This document shows positions 25,923 to 43,071 of a DNA stretch of 64,000 bases, piece by piece. Under the pieces are notes generated by a model that saw only the letters and a list, made by a program, of their open reading frames with translations, was not told where the DNA came from and did no database searches. Origin of the DNA: NCEH01 sp040049195 (GTDB lineage Bacteria; Pseudomonadota; Alphaproteobacteria; Rhizobiales; Xanthobacteraceae); the NCBI RefSeq assembly GCF_040049195.1, contig NZ_JBDZDL010000006.1, one strand, 5' to 3'. The translations under genes and the position numbers were made by a program. Numbering within the stretch: position 1 is the first letter of the stretch; each line of letters opens with the position of its first letter.

Positions 25923-27218
25923 TCAGGCGCGGGCAGCTTCCACCTGGCTGACCAGGGGCGGGACATCCTTGCCGTCGAGCACCGCGTGCAGGCGATCCAT
26001 GTCCAGTTCGCCTTCCCAGCGGGCCACCACGAGGGTTGCCACCGCATTGCCGGTGATGTTGGTCAATGCGCGGCATTCGCTCATGAAGCGGTCGATGCCG
26101 AGGATCAACGCCATGCCGGCCACCGGAATTTCCGGCACCGCCGCAAGGGTGGCGGCGAGCGTGATGAAGCCCGCCCCGGTCACGCCGCTCGCGCCCTTTG
26201 ACGTGAGCATGGCGACGGCCAGCACGATCAGCTCGTGCTCCAACGTAAGCGGTGTGTTGGTGGCCTGGGCGATGAACAGCGTCGCCAACGTCATGTAGAT
26301 GTTGGTGCCGTCGAGATTGAACGAATAGCCGGTGGGAATCACCAGCCCGACCACGGACTTGGACGCCCCGGCATTCTCCAGCTTGCGCATGAGCGGCGGC
26401 AGCGCGCTTTCCGAGGAGGAGGTGCCGAGCACGATCAGCAATTCCTCGCGGATGTAGCGCACCAGCTTCAGCACGTTGAAGCCGACCATCTTGGCGATGA
26501 AGCCCAGCACCAGCACCACGAACAGGATCGCGGTCAAATAGAAGGTGGCGATCAGTTCAAGCAGGTTGCCGAGGGCCGAAAGACCATAGGCGCCGATGGT
26601 GAAGGCCATGGCGCCGAACGCACCGATGGGTGCCACGTAAAGAATGATCTTCACGATGGCGAAAACCACCCGCTCGATCGACTGAACCGCCTTGAGCACC
26701 GGTTCACCGTAATCCCCAAGGCTGCCGATGGCGAAGCCGGTCACGATCGAGACCATCAGCACCTGGAGGATCGACCCCGCGGTGAAGGCGCTGACGAACG
26801 TGCTCGGGATGACGTTCAGGAGGAAATCGACGGTCGAGGTGTGCGCCGCCTGGGTGGTGTAGTTGGCGATCGCCTTGGTATCGAGCGTGTGCACGTCGAC
26901 ATTGAACCCATCGCCGGGCCGCACCACCTTGCCGACGATCAGGCCGAGCACCAATGCGAAGGTGGACACCACCTCGAAATACAGCAGGGCCTTGCCGCCG
27001 ACCCGTCCGACCTTCTTCACGTCGCGCATGCTGGCGATGCCGACGACGACGGTGCAGAAGATCACCGGGCCGATGATCATCGTGATCAGCTTGATGAAGC
27101 CGTCACCCAGCGGCTTCATGGCCGCGCCGGTATGCGGAAAGAACGCACCGAGCAGAAGGCCGCAGAACACGGCAAACAGAACCTGGACGTAGAGCACCTT
27201 GTACAATGGACGGCGCAT
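25923..27218 (-). CDS. dctA: C4-dicarboxylate:cation symporter DctA
   Basis: A 431-residue DAACS-family symporter (imports succinate, fumarate, malate). Diagnostic segments are MIIGPVIFCTVVVGIA, SSSESALPPLM (serine-rich re-entrant loop), GYSFNLDGTNIYMTLA and GASGVTGAGFI. ATG 27218 with GAGGGGAAACGCC upstream gives the usual MRRPLYKVLYVQV start. It is a single gene, bounded upstream by the ilvE terminator. No DctB/D pair is present in the window. Confidence 0.95.
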   Translation of the reverse strand: MRRPLYKVLYVQVLFAVFCGLLLGAFFPHTGAAMKPLGDGFIKLITMIIGPVIFCTVVVGIASMRDVKKVGRVGGKALLYFEVVSTFALVLGLIVGKVVRPGDGFNVDVHTLDTKAIANYTTQAAHTSTVDFLLNVIPSTFVSAFTAGSILQVLMVSIVTGFAIGSLGDYGEPVLKAVQSIERVVFAIVKIILYVAPIGAFGAMAFTIGAYGLSALGNLLELIATFYLTAILFVVLVLGFIAKMVGFNVLKLVRYIREELLIVLGTSSSESALPPLMRKLENAGASKSVVGLVIPTGYSFNLDGTNIYMTLATLFIAQATNTPLTLEHELIVLAVAMLTSKGASGVTGAGFITLAATLAAVPEIPVAGMALILGIDRFMSECRALTNITGNAVATLVVARWEGELDMDRLHAVLDGKDVPPLVSQVEAARA

Positions 27219-27273
27219 GGCGTTTCCCCTCGCAATTCCCGCGTTGTCTGAGGCAGTGAACACCCAAAAACAA

Positions 27274-27295
27274 AGGGGCGGCCGATGCCGCCCCT
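27274..27295 (-). terminator. Rho-independent terminator of ilvE
   Basis: Arms GGGGCGGC (27275-27282) and GCCGCCCC (27287-27294) with a four-base loop. On the minus strand the hairpin is followed by TTTGTTTTTG. It lies between the ilvE stop and the dctA start, so the two genes are separate units. Confidence 0.8.
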
Positions 27296-27363
27296 CGTCT
27301 TCGCTTATGCGCTGCCCCTCCGCGAAGGGCAATGTTGGCCTAACGTAAGTATAGCGCTTTTAT

Positions 27364-28254
27364 TTACGCGGCCGCCTGCTTGGGCCGGACCGCTGCGCTA
27401 TAGGCATCCATCAGCTGATGGGTGATGCCGCTCGGCGCGAAACGCCAGTCCGCGATCTCGCCCACCGGGGTCACTTCGGCGGCCGTGCCGGTGATGAAAC
27501 ATTCGCTGAAATCTGCGAGTTCTTCCGGCTTGATCGCACGTTCCACCACTTCGATCCCATGGTTCTTCGCCAGCCCGATCACCGTGCGGCGGGTGATGCC
27601 GTCCAGGAAGCAGTCGGGCTTGGGCGTGTGGATGACGCCATCCTTCACGAAGAAGATGTTGGCGCCGGTGCATTCCGCCACGAGGCCGCGATAATCCAGC
27701 ATCAGCGCATCGGCAAAGCCCCGCCGCTCCGCCTTGTGCTTGGAGATGGTGCAGATCATGTACAGGCCCGACGCCTTGGCCCGGCAAGGGATGGTGGCGG
27801 GATCGGGACGGCGGAACTCCGCCAGATCCAACCTGAGCCCCTTCTGGCGCTGCTCAGGGTCAAAATAGCTCGGCCATTCCCAGCAGGCGATCGCAAGATG
27901 AATGGTGTTCGACTGCGCCGAAACGCCCATCATCTCACTGCCGCGCCACGCGACCGGGCGCACGTAAGCGTCCACGAGGCCGTTCTTTTCCAGCGTCAGG
28001 CGCTTGGCGGCATCGATCTCGCCGATGGAATAGGGAATGGTGAAATCCAGCATTTCCGCCGAGAGGCGCAGGCGCTCGGAATGCTCCGCGCTCTTGAAGA
28101 TGGTGCCACCATAGGCGCGCTCGCCTTCGAACACGCAGCTGGCATAATGCAGACCATGGGAGAGTACGTGAATCTTCGCGTCGGCCCAGGGCACCAGGAC
28201 GCCGTCGAACCAGATCCAACCGTCGCGTTTATCGAAAGGCTCTCCACCACTCAT
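27364..28254 (-). CDS. ilvE: Branched-chain amino acid aminotransferase
   Basis: A 296-residue fold-type IV PLP enzyme that interconverts Leu, Ile or Val with their 2-oxo acids using glutamate/2-oxoglutarate. The PLP lysine is in CRAKASGLYMI. EGERAYGG, ECTGANIFFVKDG and the phosphate-binding GITRRTVI segment are present. ATG 28254 gives the usual WIWFDGVLVPW start. It diverges from the MarR/OmpR/kinase unit, an order I recall from other Rhizobiales. Confidence 0.92.
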   Translation of the reverse strand: MSGGEPFDKRDGWIWFDGVLVPWADAKIHVLSHGLHYASCVFEGERAYGGTIFKSAEHSERLRLSAEMLDFTIPYSIGEIDAAKRLTLEKNGLVDAYVRPVAWRGSEMMGVSAQSNTIHLAIACWEWPSYFDPEQRQKGLRLDLAEFRRPDPATIPCRAKASGLYMICTISKHKAERRGFADALMLDYRGLVAECTGANIFFVKDGVIHTPKPDCFLDGITRRTVIGLAKNHGIEVVERAIKPEELADFSECFITGTAAEVTPVGEIADWRFAPSGITHQLMDAYSAAVRPKQAAA

Positions 28255-28342
28255 GGTCTTAACTCCTGATCCGGCCGCGTCTTTAAGACGGCCTTCGCCT
28301 CCCATGACGGCTGCCCTTTGCAGCCGTGCCCGGTACGGATAT

Positions 28343-28410
28343 TTTCACATCTGACATATGGTGCAGACTGTGAAAGGCGCAATGATCGAACTCCAGATGG
28401 GTTATTGGAG
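28343..28410. promoter_or_regulatory. Inverted repeats between ilvE and the marR-type gene
   Basis: One repeat has arms TTTCACATCTG (28343-28353) and CAGACTGTGAAA (28364-28375), matching except for one extra base. A second has CTCCA (28391-28395) and TGGAG (28406-28410). They lie in the 190-base divergent region and are plausible MarR or response-regulator sites. Confidence 0.5.
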
Positions 28411-28443
28411 ACCGATCCTTTCGCGACCGCAAGCCTGTGAGTA

Positions 28444-29019
28444 ATGATCGGACCGAAAAAAGTCAACATGGCTGACATAAATCCCTTTCCCACCGTTCCC
28501 GACGCGCCGGAGCACGCAGCGCCCTCGGCCACCCCGCAGGCCGAGCCGCTGGTGGAGCTGATCGAGCTTTTCTTCTTTGCCTATCGGGACTTCGTGGGCG
28601 ATCCGGATGCCATTCTCGCGCCCCTCGGTTTCGGGCGGGCGCATCATCGTGTGCTGCACTTCGTCAATCGCCACCCTGGTATGCGCGTGACGGACCTCCT
28701 GGACATCCTGCGCATCACCAAGCAGAGCCTGGGCCGGGTTCTGCGCGAACTGGTGGACGAGGGGTTCGTGGAAAGCCGTGCGGGCGCGTCCGACCGGCGC
28801 CAGCGCCTGCTTTATCCCACCGCGAAAGGCCAGGCGCTGGCCCGCGAGTTCGTCGCCCTGCAGAGCCAGCGCATCGCGCTCGCGCTGGAAGAATGCGGCC
28901 CAGGGGCACGCGAGGCGGCCCAGCGCTTTCTTGTGGCCATGATCGACCCCGAAGATCGCACGCAGGTGGAGCGACTGACCCAGCGAGCCGCCCCCCCTGC
29001 CCGCGTGCGGCCGGCCTGA
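28444..29019 (+). CDS. MarR-family regulator (PetP-like)
   Basis: About 191 residues (ATG 28444; 28468 is an alternative). The winged helix spans roughly residues 60-135 (HHRVLHFVNRHPGMRVTDLLDILRITKQSLGRVLRELVDEGFV, then the wing SDRRQRLLYPT). It is followed after 11 bases by an OmpR-type response regulator, the arrangement known as petP-petR in Rhodobacter, where the pair affects bc1 complex expression. The link to bc1 here is inference; no pet genes are in the window. Confidence 0.85.
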   Translation: MIGPKKVNMADINPFPTVPDAPEHAAPSATPQAEPLVELIELFFFAYRDFVGDPDAILAPLGFGRAHHRVLHFVNRHPGMRVTDLLDILRITKQSLGRVLRELVDEGFVESRAGASDRRQRLLYPTAKGQALAREFVALQSQRIALALEECGPGAREAAQRFLVAMIDPEDRTQVERLTQRAAPPARVRPA

Positions 29020-29030
29020 AAGCACAAGAC

Positions 29031-29753
29031 ATGACCGAACTGACGACCCCTCACCCCGCCCCGCCGGCGCCCGCGGACGATGCGCCTCATCTGCTGGTGG
29101 TGGACGACGACAACCGTATCCGCACCCTGCTGTCCCGCTTCCTCAGCGAGCACGGCTACCGCGTCACCACGGCGGCCTCTGCGCTGGAGGCGCGGGGGCG
29201 CCTGGAAGGCCTGGAATTCGATCTTCTGGTGCTGGATGTGATGATGCCGGGGGAATCGGGGCTGGATCTGGCCCGATCCCTGCGCACCACCTCCACCGTG
29301 CCGATCCTCATGCTCACCGCGCGCTCGGAGATCCAGGACCGGATCGCCGGCCTGGAGGCGGGCGTGGACGATTATCTCGGCAAGCCGTTCGAGCCGCGCG
29401 AACTGCTGCTGCGCGTCGGTTCGATCCTCAAGCGCGCGACCCCCGCGCCACAGAAGGCGATCGAAGAGGTGCGCTTCGGCGAGTTCTCCTTCCACCTCGG
29501 GCGCGGCGAGCTGAGCCGTGGCGGTGAGATCCTGCGCATCACGGAGCGCGAGCGCGACATGCTGCGCGCGCTTTCCGAGATTCCCGGCGAGACCGTGCCG
29601 CGCATGGCGCTGGCGGGCAACGGGGCGGCGAGCGAGCGGGCCGTGGACGTTCAGGTGAACCGCCTGCGCCGCAAGGTGGAGCGGGATCCGGCGAACCCGG
29701 TCTATGTGCAGACCGTGCGCGGCATCGGCTACCGGCTGGTCGTGACCCCATGA
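29031..29753 (+). CDS. OmpR-family response regulator (PetR-like)
   Basis: A 240-residue two-domain regulator. In the receiver domain the acidic pair is in VVDDDNR, the phospho-acceptor is D69 in LLVLDVMMPG, and the switch lysine is in GKPFEP. The C-terminal winged helix ends VQTVRGIGYRLV. ATG 29031 follows the MarR gene closely. The histidine kinase gene overlaps its stop by four bases. Confidence 0.92.
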   Translation: MTELTTPHPAPPAPADDAPHLLVVDDDNRIRTLLSRFLSEHGYRVTTAASALEARGRLEGLEFDLLVLDVMMPGESGLDLARSLRTTSTVPILMLTARSEIQDRIAGLEAGVDDYLGKPFEPRELLLRVGSILKRATPAPQKAIEEVRFGEFSFHLGRGELSRGGEILRITERERDMLRALSEIPGETVPRMALAGNGAASERAVDVQVNRLRRKVERDPANPVYVQTVRGIGYRLVVTP

Positions 29754-31174
29754 GCCTGCGGCAGGAGATCAAGCCGGCGGGCGAGCGCAGCGCGATGGAG
29801 GCGACGCGCGCCGCCGTGCGCAGCGCCATCGGCCGGCTCGCCTATGCCAATGCCAAGTTCGGCGCCTGGTTCAACCGGGTGACGCCGAAGGGGCTGTATC
29901 CCCGCTCGCTGCTGATCATCGTCATCCCCATGGTGATCCTGCAATCGGTGGTGGCCTTCGTGTTCATGGAGCGCCATTACAACACCGTGACGCGCCGCCT
30001 CTCCGCCGCCGTCAGCCAGGATATCGCCGCCGTGGTGGCGCTCTATGGCGCGTTTCCCCACGACAAGGACGCCACCATTCTGCGCCGCATCGCCTGGCAG
30101 AATTTGGAACTGACCCTCGATATCCTGCCGCCGGATCCCCTGCCCGAGCCGGGACCGCAGCCCTTCTTCTCGATTCTCGACAGCGCCCTCTCACGCGAGA
30201 TCGGCCGCCGCATCTCCGAGCCTTATTGGATCGACACCGTCGGCCGCTCCAATCTCATCGAGGTCAGGGTGAAGATGCCGGATGCGGTGCTGCGCATCTT
30301 CGCCCGGCGCGGCTCGGCCTATGCCTCCAATTCCCATATCTTCCTGCTCTGGATGGTGGGCACGTCGCTGGTGCTGCTGGCGGTCGCCATCCTGTTCCTG
30401 CGCAACCAGATCCGCCCCATCGAGAACCTCGCCGACGCAGCGGAGGCGTTTGGCAAAGGGCGTGACGTGGAAAACTTCCGTCCGCGCGGCGCGCGTGAGG
30501 TGCGGCGGGCGGCCGTCGCATTCCTGGAGATGAAACGCCGCATCGAGCGGCAGATCGAGCAACGCACCACCATGCTGGCGGGCGTCTCCCACGACATGCG
30601 CACCATCCTCACCCGTTTCCGGCTGGAGCTTGCCTTCCTCGGCGAGGGGCCGGAGGTTGAGGCATTGCGCAAGGATGTGGACGAGCTCCAGGGCATGCTG
30701 GAAGCCTATCTCGCCTTCGCGCGCGGCGATCCGGGCGAGCAGGCCGCGCTCACTGACATGGGGCAGATCATCGAGGATCTGCGCTCCAATGCGGAGCGCC
30801 ACGGGGCCATCGCCCGCTCCAGTTTCATGGGGCCACCCCTGGTCCAGGTGAAGGCCGATTCGCTCAAGCGCTGCATCGGCAATCTCGTGGGGAATGCGGT
30901 GCGCTACGCCCGCACGGTAGAGATCACCGCCACCCGCGATGCCCGCTGGCTGAGCGTGAACGTGGACGACGACGGCTCCGGCATCCCGCCCGAGAAGCGC
31001 GACGAGGTGTTCCGGCCGTTCCTACGGCTTGATGATGCGCGCAACCAGGATGCGGGCGGCTCCGGTCTTGGCCTGTCCATCGCCCGCGACATCGCCCGAG
31101 CCCATGGCGGCGACATCATCCTCGGCGACAGCCCGCTCGGCGGATTGCGGGCCACCGTGCGGCTGCCGGTGTGA
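29750..31174 (+). CDS. Sensor histidine kinase (EnvZ-like)
   Basis: A 474-residue membrane kinase. TM1 is at about residues 53-72, a periplasmic region follows to about 195, and TM2 is at 197-217, followed by a HAMP linker. The phospho-acceptor is H281 in AGVSHDMRTILTRFRLEL, with N-box GNLVGNAVRYA, G1 DDDGSGIPPE and G2 GGSGLGLSIARDIARAHGG. Cognate partner of the preceding response regulator by overlap. The signal sensed is unknown. Confidence 0.92.
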   Translation: MSLRQEIKPAGERSAMEATRAAVRSAIGRLAYANAKFGAWFNRVTPKGLYPRSLLIIVIPMVILQSVVAFVFMERHYNTVTRRLSAAVSQDIAAVVALYGAFPHDKDATILRRIAWQNLELTLDILPPDPLPEPGPQPFFSILDSALSREIGRRISEPYWIDTVGRSNLIEVRVKMPDAVLRIFARRGSAYASNSHIFLLWMVGTSLVLLAVAILFLRNQIRPIENLADAAEAFGKGRDVENFRPRGAREVRRAAVAFLEMKRRIERQIEQRTTMLAGVSHDMRTILTRFRLELAFLGEGPEVEALRKDVDELQGMLEAYLAFARGDPGEQAALTDMGQIIEDLRSNAERHGAIARSSFMGPPLVQVKADSLKRCIGNLVGNAVRYARTVEITATRDARWLSVNVDDDGSGIPPEKRDEVFRPFLRLDDARNQDAGGSGLGLSIARDIARAHGGDIILGDSPLGGLRATVRLPV

Positions 31175-31302
31175 GCGGACGAACCGCGCGGAGAAGGCCT
31201 TTCCGCCGCGATCTCCGTGCCTTTCCGGGTGATTTCGCGGGATTTCCGCGCGGTGAATCCGAAAACTCTTCGGCGCGCACGCCGAAAGCCCGCTCAAACG
31301 CA

Positions 31303-31328
31303 AAAGGCCGCCCCGAGGGGCGGCCTTT
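31303..31328. terminator. Bidirectional terminator between kinase gene and rpoC
   Basis: A perfect 12-base stem: AAAGGCCGCCCC (31303-31314), GA loop, GGGGCGGCCTTT (31317-31328). A and T flanks on both sides allow it to serve both the plus-strand kinase operon and the minus-strand rpoBC operon. Confidence 0.85.
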
Positions 31329-31361
31329 CGTGTTTCACGGATCGGGTGGGAAGACGCCCCC

Positions 31362-35543
<4,182 letters not shown>

Positions 35544-35670
35544 GACCGTCTCCTTCGGCTCGGTCGCTCGCCCCTCATGCCGCCTGATGGGGTTTCGACC
35601 GGAAAATGCAGGATCTTATCGGCAGGAGTGCGGAGGCGCGCCGCGCCCCCGCCTTCCGACAGGCGCGGCC

Positions 35671-39801
<4,131 letters not shown>

Positions 39802-40018
39802 CTCGATCCTCGTCCGTCCTGGCCCTTGCACGGAACGCGCCCCGACGAGGCACTCGCTCCGGCCCATAAGACCGCCATTGCTCCCGCGACGCAGAGGTTG
39901 GGGGCCCGAGAGCCATTCCCCTGCGCCTGCAACGGCTCGCCGGGTCGTCGCCTGCGCGGCGACCGGGAGAACCGTCCTGTACCTTCCCGCCCCGCCAGAC
40001 CCCGCCGGGACAGATGAA

Positions 40019-40043
40019 GCGGCCCCGGAAGATCCGGGGCCGC
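40019..40043. terminator. Hairpin between rplL and rpoB (possible attenuator)
   Basis: Eleven-base arms GCGGCCCCGGA (40019-40029) and TCCGGGGCCGC (40033-40043), loop AGA, 16 bases after the rplL stop on the minus strand. There is no long U-tract downstream, so partial termination or RNA processing, as known at this junction in E. coli, is the likelier role. Confidence 0.6.
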
Positions 40044-40058
40044 CTCGCTTTCAAAAGC

Positions 40059-40436
<378 letters not shown>

Positions 40437-40490
40437 TGTCGTGTCTTCCTAAGATAGGTTCGAAATTCAGGTTTGCGAGATCCAACCGCC

Positions 40491-41009
40491 TCACGCGGCC
40501 TCGTCCTGCTTGGCATAGGCCCCGAACACGCGGGCAAGCTTTGCTGCCGGCGCGGTGGTGAGCTGGGCGATCTTGGTGGCCGGGGCCTGGATAAGGCCGA
40601 CCAGCTTCGCACGCAGTTCATCCAGGGAGGGCATGGTGGCCAGAGCCTTCACACCATCCGGATTCAGGGCCGTTTTGCCCATCGCGCCGCCGAGGATAAC
40701 GAACTTGTCGTTGCCCTTGGCAAACTCGACGGCAACCTTCGGCGCGGCCACGGGATCGCTCGAATAAGCGATCAGCGTGGGACCCTTGAGCAGGGTCGCC
40801 ACGTGGGCAACGTCGGAGCCTTCCAGAGCGATTTTGGCGAGGCGGTTCTTCGCCACCTTCACGGTCGCACCGTTCTGCTTCATCTGCCGACGAAGTTTCG
40901 ACAGCTGAGCTACGGTGAGGCCGGAATAGTGGGCCACCACGACGACCGAAGTGCTCTGAAACACTTCGGTGAGCGTCGTGACGAGCTGTTGTTTTTCCGC
41001 TCGATCCAC
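40491..41009 (-). CDS. rplJ: Ribosomal protein L10
   Basis: 172 residues with MDRAEKQQLVTTLTEVF and VVVVAHYSGLTVAQLSKLRRQM at the rRNA-binding N-terminus. The Ala/Lys-rich C-terminal helix binds L12 dimers. First gene of the rplJL-rpoBC unit. In other bacteria L10-L12 represses its own leader mRNA; a long leader is present here. Confidence 0.97.
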   Translation of the reverse strand: MDRAEKQQLVTTLTEVFQSTSVVVVAHYSGLTVAQLSKLRRQMKQNGATVKVAKNRLAKIALEGSDVAHVATLLKGPTLIAYSSDPVAAPKVAVEFAKGNDKFVILGGAMGKTALNPDGVKALATMPSLDELRAKLVGLIQAPATKIAQLTTAPAAKLARVFGAYAKQDEAA

Positions 41010-41512
41010 GTCTGGCTCTCTTTAAGCCTGTGGTGGAACCGAAAGCCGGCTCCACCGGTTGCGCCTTGCCGCTCGTCCGCGTCCCGGAAACGTCAACACG
41101 AGGATATATCCACCTGGAATACATCCGCATCAGACATGCCGGCCGCGCACGCGCGACGCTCACATGCCCTGTCCCCTCGGGAACCGGGTCACCGGCCACA
41201 AGGCACTGGTTCGAACCGATCTTGTTGCAACACGCGGGTGCGCATCGCGCGAAATCCGGTTTTCCCCGTCTATGCTGGCCCTCCAGAGGACAGCCTCGGG
41301 CGAGGTTGTCTGGCGAGGATTAAGCCATGCGAGCATGGCGCCTGCAGTCTCGGACAGGACTCTTGCCTCTCCAATGTCCCGGTTCGAGAACCGGCAGATC
41401 AGACAGGCAATGAGGCCGGGCGGGCGAACCCTCCCAGCCCCTCCACCCGTTTCCGGGTGGAAGCTCGATATTTTCGCCGGTGCGTTTCCACACCAGCGAA
41501 ACATGCCATATA
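41010..41512 (-). promoter_or_regulatory. rplJ leader RNA region, probable L10(L12)4 autoregulatory leader
   Basis: A gene-free stretch from the rplJ start back to the predicted promoter, about 490 nt of untranslated leader. No open frame in it looks like a protein. By analogy with E. coli and Bacillus leaders it should contain the L10 binding site, but I cannot fold it here. Confidence 0.45.
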
Positions 41513-41535
41513 GAGGCTCGGGCGCGACTTGTCAC
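41507..41535 (-). promoter_or_regulatory. Sigma-70-type promoter for rplJL-rpoBC
   Basis: Read on the minus strand, GTGACA (41530-41535) and TATATG (41507-41512) are separated by exactly 17 bases, in a locally AT-rich patch after the rplA terminator. This gives a start site near 41500. Confidence 0.6.
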
Positions 41536-41625
41536 GCCCTTTTCGCATTTTTTGCTTGACCAGCCGAAAATCCTGACACAGGCGGCTGCGCCGCGGCCCC
41601 CGCCGGAACCCTCTTCCCGCTCAAG

Positions 41626-41652
41626 AAAAAGGCCGGGCGCTGGGCCCGGCCT
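41626..41652 (-). terminator. Terminator after rplA
   Basis: Arms GGCCGGGC (41631-41638) and GCCCGGCC (41644-41651) with a five-base loop. On the minus strand TTTTT follows (complement of 41626-41630). It closes the rplKA unit about 25 bases after the rplA stop. Confidence 0.85.
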
Positions 41653-41675
41653 CTTCATTCCTGCGTGCGGAACGC

Positions 41676-42374
41676 TCAGGCGCTGAGCACGGTGGAGGGC
41701 TCCACCTTGATACCCGGGCCCATGGTCGAGGACACGGCCACGCGCTGCACATAGGTGCCCTTGGCGCCGGTCGGGCGGGCCTTCACCACCGCGTCCACGA
41801 AGGCGCGGATGTTCTCGGCCAGCTTGTCGGCCGGGAACGAGGCCTTGCCGATGCCGCCGTGGATGATGCCGGCCTTCTCGACGCGGAACTCCACCGCGCC
41901 GCCCTTGGCGGCGGCGACGGCGCCCTTCACGTCCATGGTCACGGTGCCGACCTTGGGGTTCGGCATCAGGCCGCGCGGGCCGAGCACCTTGCCGAGGCGG
42001 CCGACCAGCGGCATGAGGTCCGGGGTCGCGATGCAGCGATCGAATTCGATCGTGCCGCCCTGGATGGTCTCCAGCAGGTCTTCCGCGCCGACGATATCGG
42101 CGCCCGCCGCCTTGGCTTCATCAGCCTTGGCGCCGCGGGCGAACACCGCCACGCGCACGGTACGGCCCGAGCCGTTCGGCAGGTTGCACACGCCGCGGAC
42201 CATCTGGTCCGCATGGCGCGGGTCCACGCCCAGGTTCAGCGCGACCTCGATGGTCTCGTCGAACTTGGCGGTGGTGCGCTCCTTCAGGAGCGTCAGGGCC
42301 TCGTCGAGGCCATAGAGCTTGAGGCGGTCGATGCCTTCGTGAGCGGCGCGGATGCGCTTGCCTTGCTTCGCCAT
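41676..42374 (-). CDS. rplA: Ribosomal protein L1
   Basis: 232 residues: KRIRAAHEGIDRLKLYGLDEAL, FDETIEVALNLGVDPRHADQMVRG, the signature PDLMPLVGRLGKVLGPRGLMPNPK and RPTGAKGTYVQRV. It binds 23S rRNA at the L1 stalk and usually autoregulates rplKA. ATG 42374 (MAKQGKRI) is preferred; a GTG nine bases earlier would overlap the rplK stop. Confidence 0.97.
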   Translation of the reverse strand: MAKQGKRIRAAHEGIDRLKLYGLDEALTLLKERTTAKFDETIEVALNLGVDPRHADQMVRGVCNLPNGSGRTVRVAVFARGAKADEAKAAGADIVGAEDLLETIQGGTIEFDRCIATPDLMPLVGRLGKVLGPRGLMPNPKVGTVTMDVKGAVAAAKGGAVEFRVEKAGIIHGGIGKASFPADKLAENIRAFVDAVVKARPTGAKGTYVQRVAVSSTMGPGIKVEPSTVLSA

Positions 42375-42379
42375 CGTGC

Positions 42380-42829
42380 TCACCCCTGAACCTGGAGGCC
42401 CATGGAGCGGGCCGAGCCTTCGATCATCTGAACGGCCGCTTCCACGGAATCGCAGTTCAGATCCTTCATCTTCTTCTCGGCGATCTCCGCGAGCTGGGCG
42501 CGCGTGACCTTACCGACGAAGGCGCCCTTGCCGGGCGTCTTCGAGCCCGAGCCGGGCTTCTTCTTCGTCTCAAGGCCAGCGGCCTTCTTGAGGAAGTAGG
42601 AGATCGGCGGGGTCTTCAGCTCGAACGTGAAGGAGCGATCCTGATAGACGGTGATGACGACGGGGATGGGCATCCCCTTCTCTTCCTTCGCCGTCTGGGC
42701 GTTGAACGCCTTGCAGAATTCCATGATGTTCAGACCGCGCTGGCCGAGCGCGGGTCCGATGGGGGGCGCCGGGTTGGCGCTGCCAGCCGCAACCTGCAGC
42801 TTGACGTAACCGGTGATTTTCTTCGCCAT
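42380..42829 (-). CDS. rplK: Ribosomal protein L11
   Basis: 149 residues, beginning MAKKITGYVKLQVAAGSANP. The Pro-rich PPIGPALGQRGLNIMEFCKAFNAQT and the C-terminal rRNA-binding domain (GKVTRAQLAEIAEKKMKDLN) are complete. It forms the GTPase-associated centre with 23S rRNA. Followed by rplA after five bases. Confidence 0.97.
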   Translation of the reverse strand: MAKKITGYVKLQVAAGSANPAPPIGPALGQRGLNIMEFCKAFNAQTAKEEKGMPIPVVITVYQDRSFTFELKTPPISYFLKKAAGLETKKKPGSGSKTPGKGAFVGKVTRAQLAEIAEKKMKDLNCDSVEAAVQMIEGSARSMGLQVQG

Positions 42830-42966
42830 TTCAAAACTCCCGTAACATGGCCGAAGCCGCGCGCGGCGGTTCGGACCGGGGTGCGTGGTGCGGGTCGCAG
42901 GCGCGTTTGGCGAGACGCTCCGTCACCTCCCACGCTGGCCCCTCCCCGGAAGGAGAGACCGAAAAA

Positions 42967-43005
42967 CCTGTCCGGCCCCGGATCGGAAATCCGGGGCCGG
43001 ACAGG
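42967..43005 (-). terminator. Terminator after nusG
   Basis: A perfect 17-base stem (42967-42983 with 42989-43005) and five-base loop. On the minus strand TTTTTC follows directly. It separates secE-nusG from rplKA, which therefore needs its own promoter within 42830-42966. Confidence 0.9.
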
Positions 43006-43071
43006 GAGCGGGTCACATAATGGAATTGTCGCGCCGGCGCAAGGGTTGCCAGCCGCGGGCCCGGATTGCCC

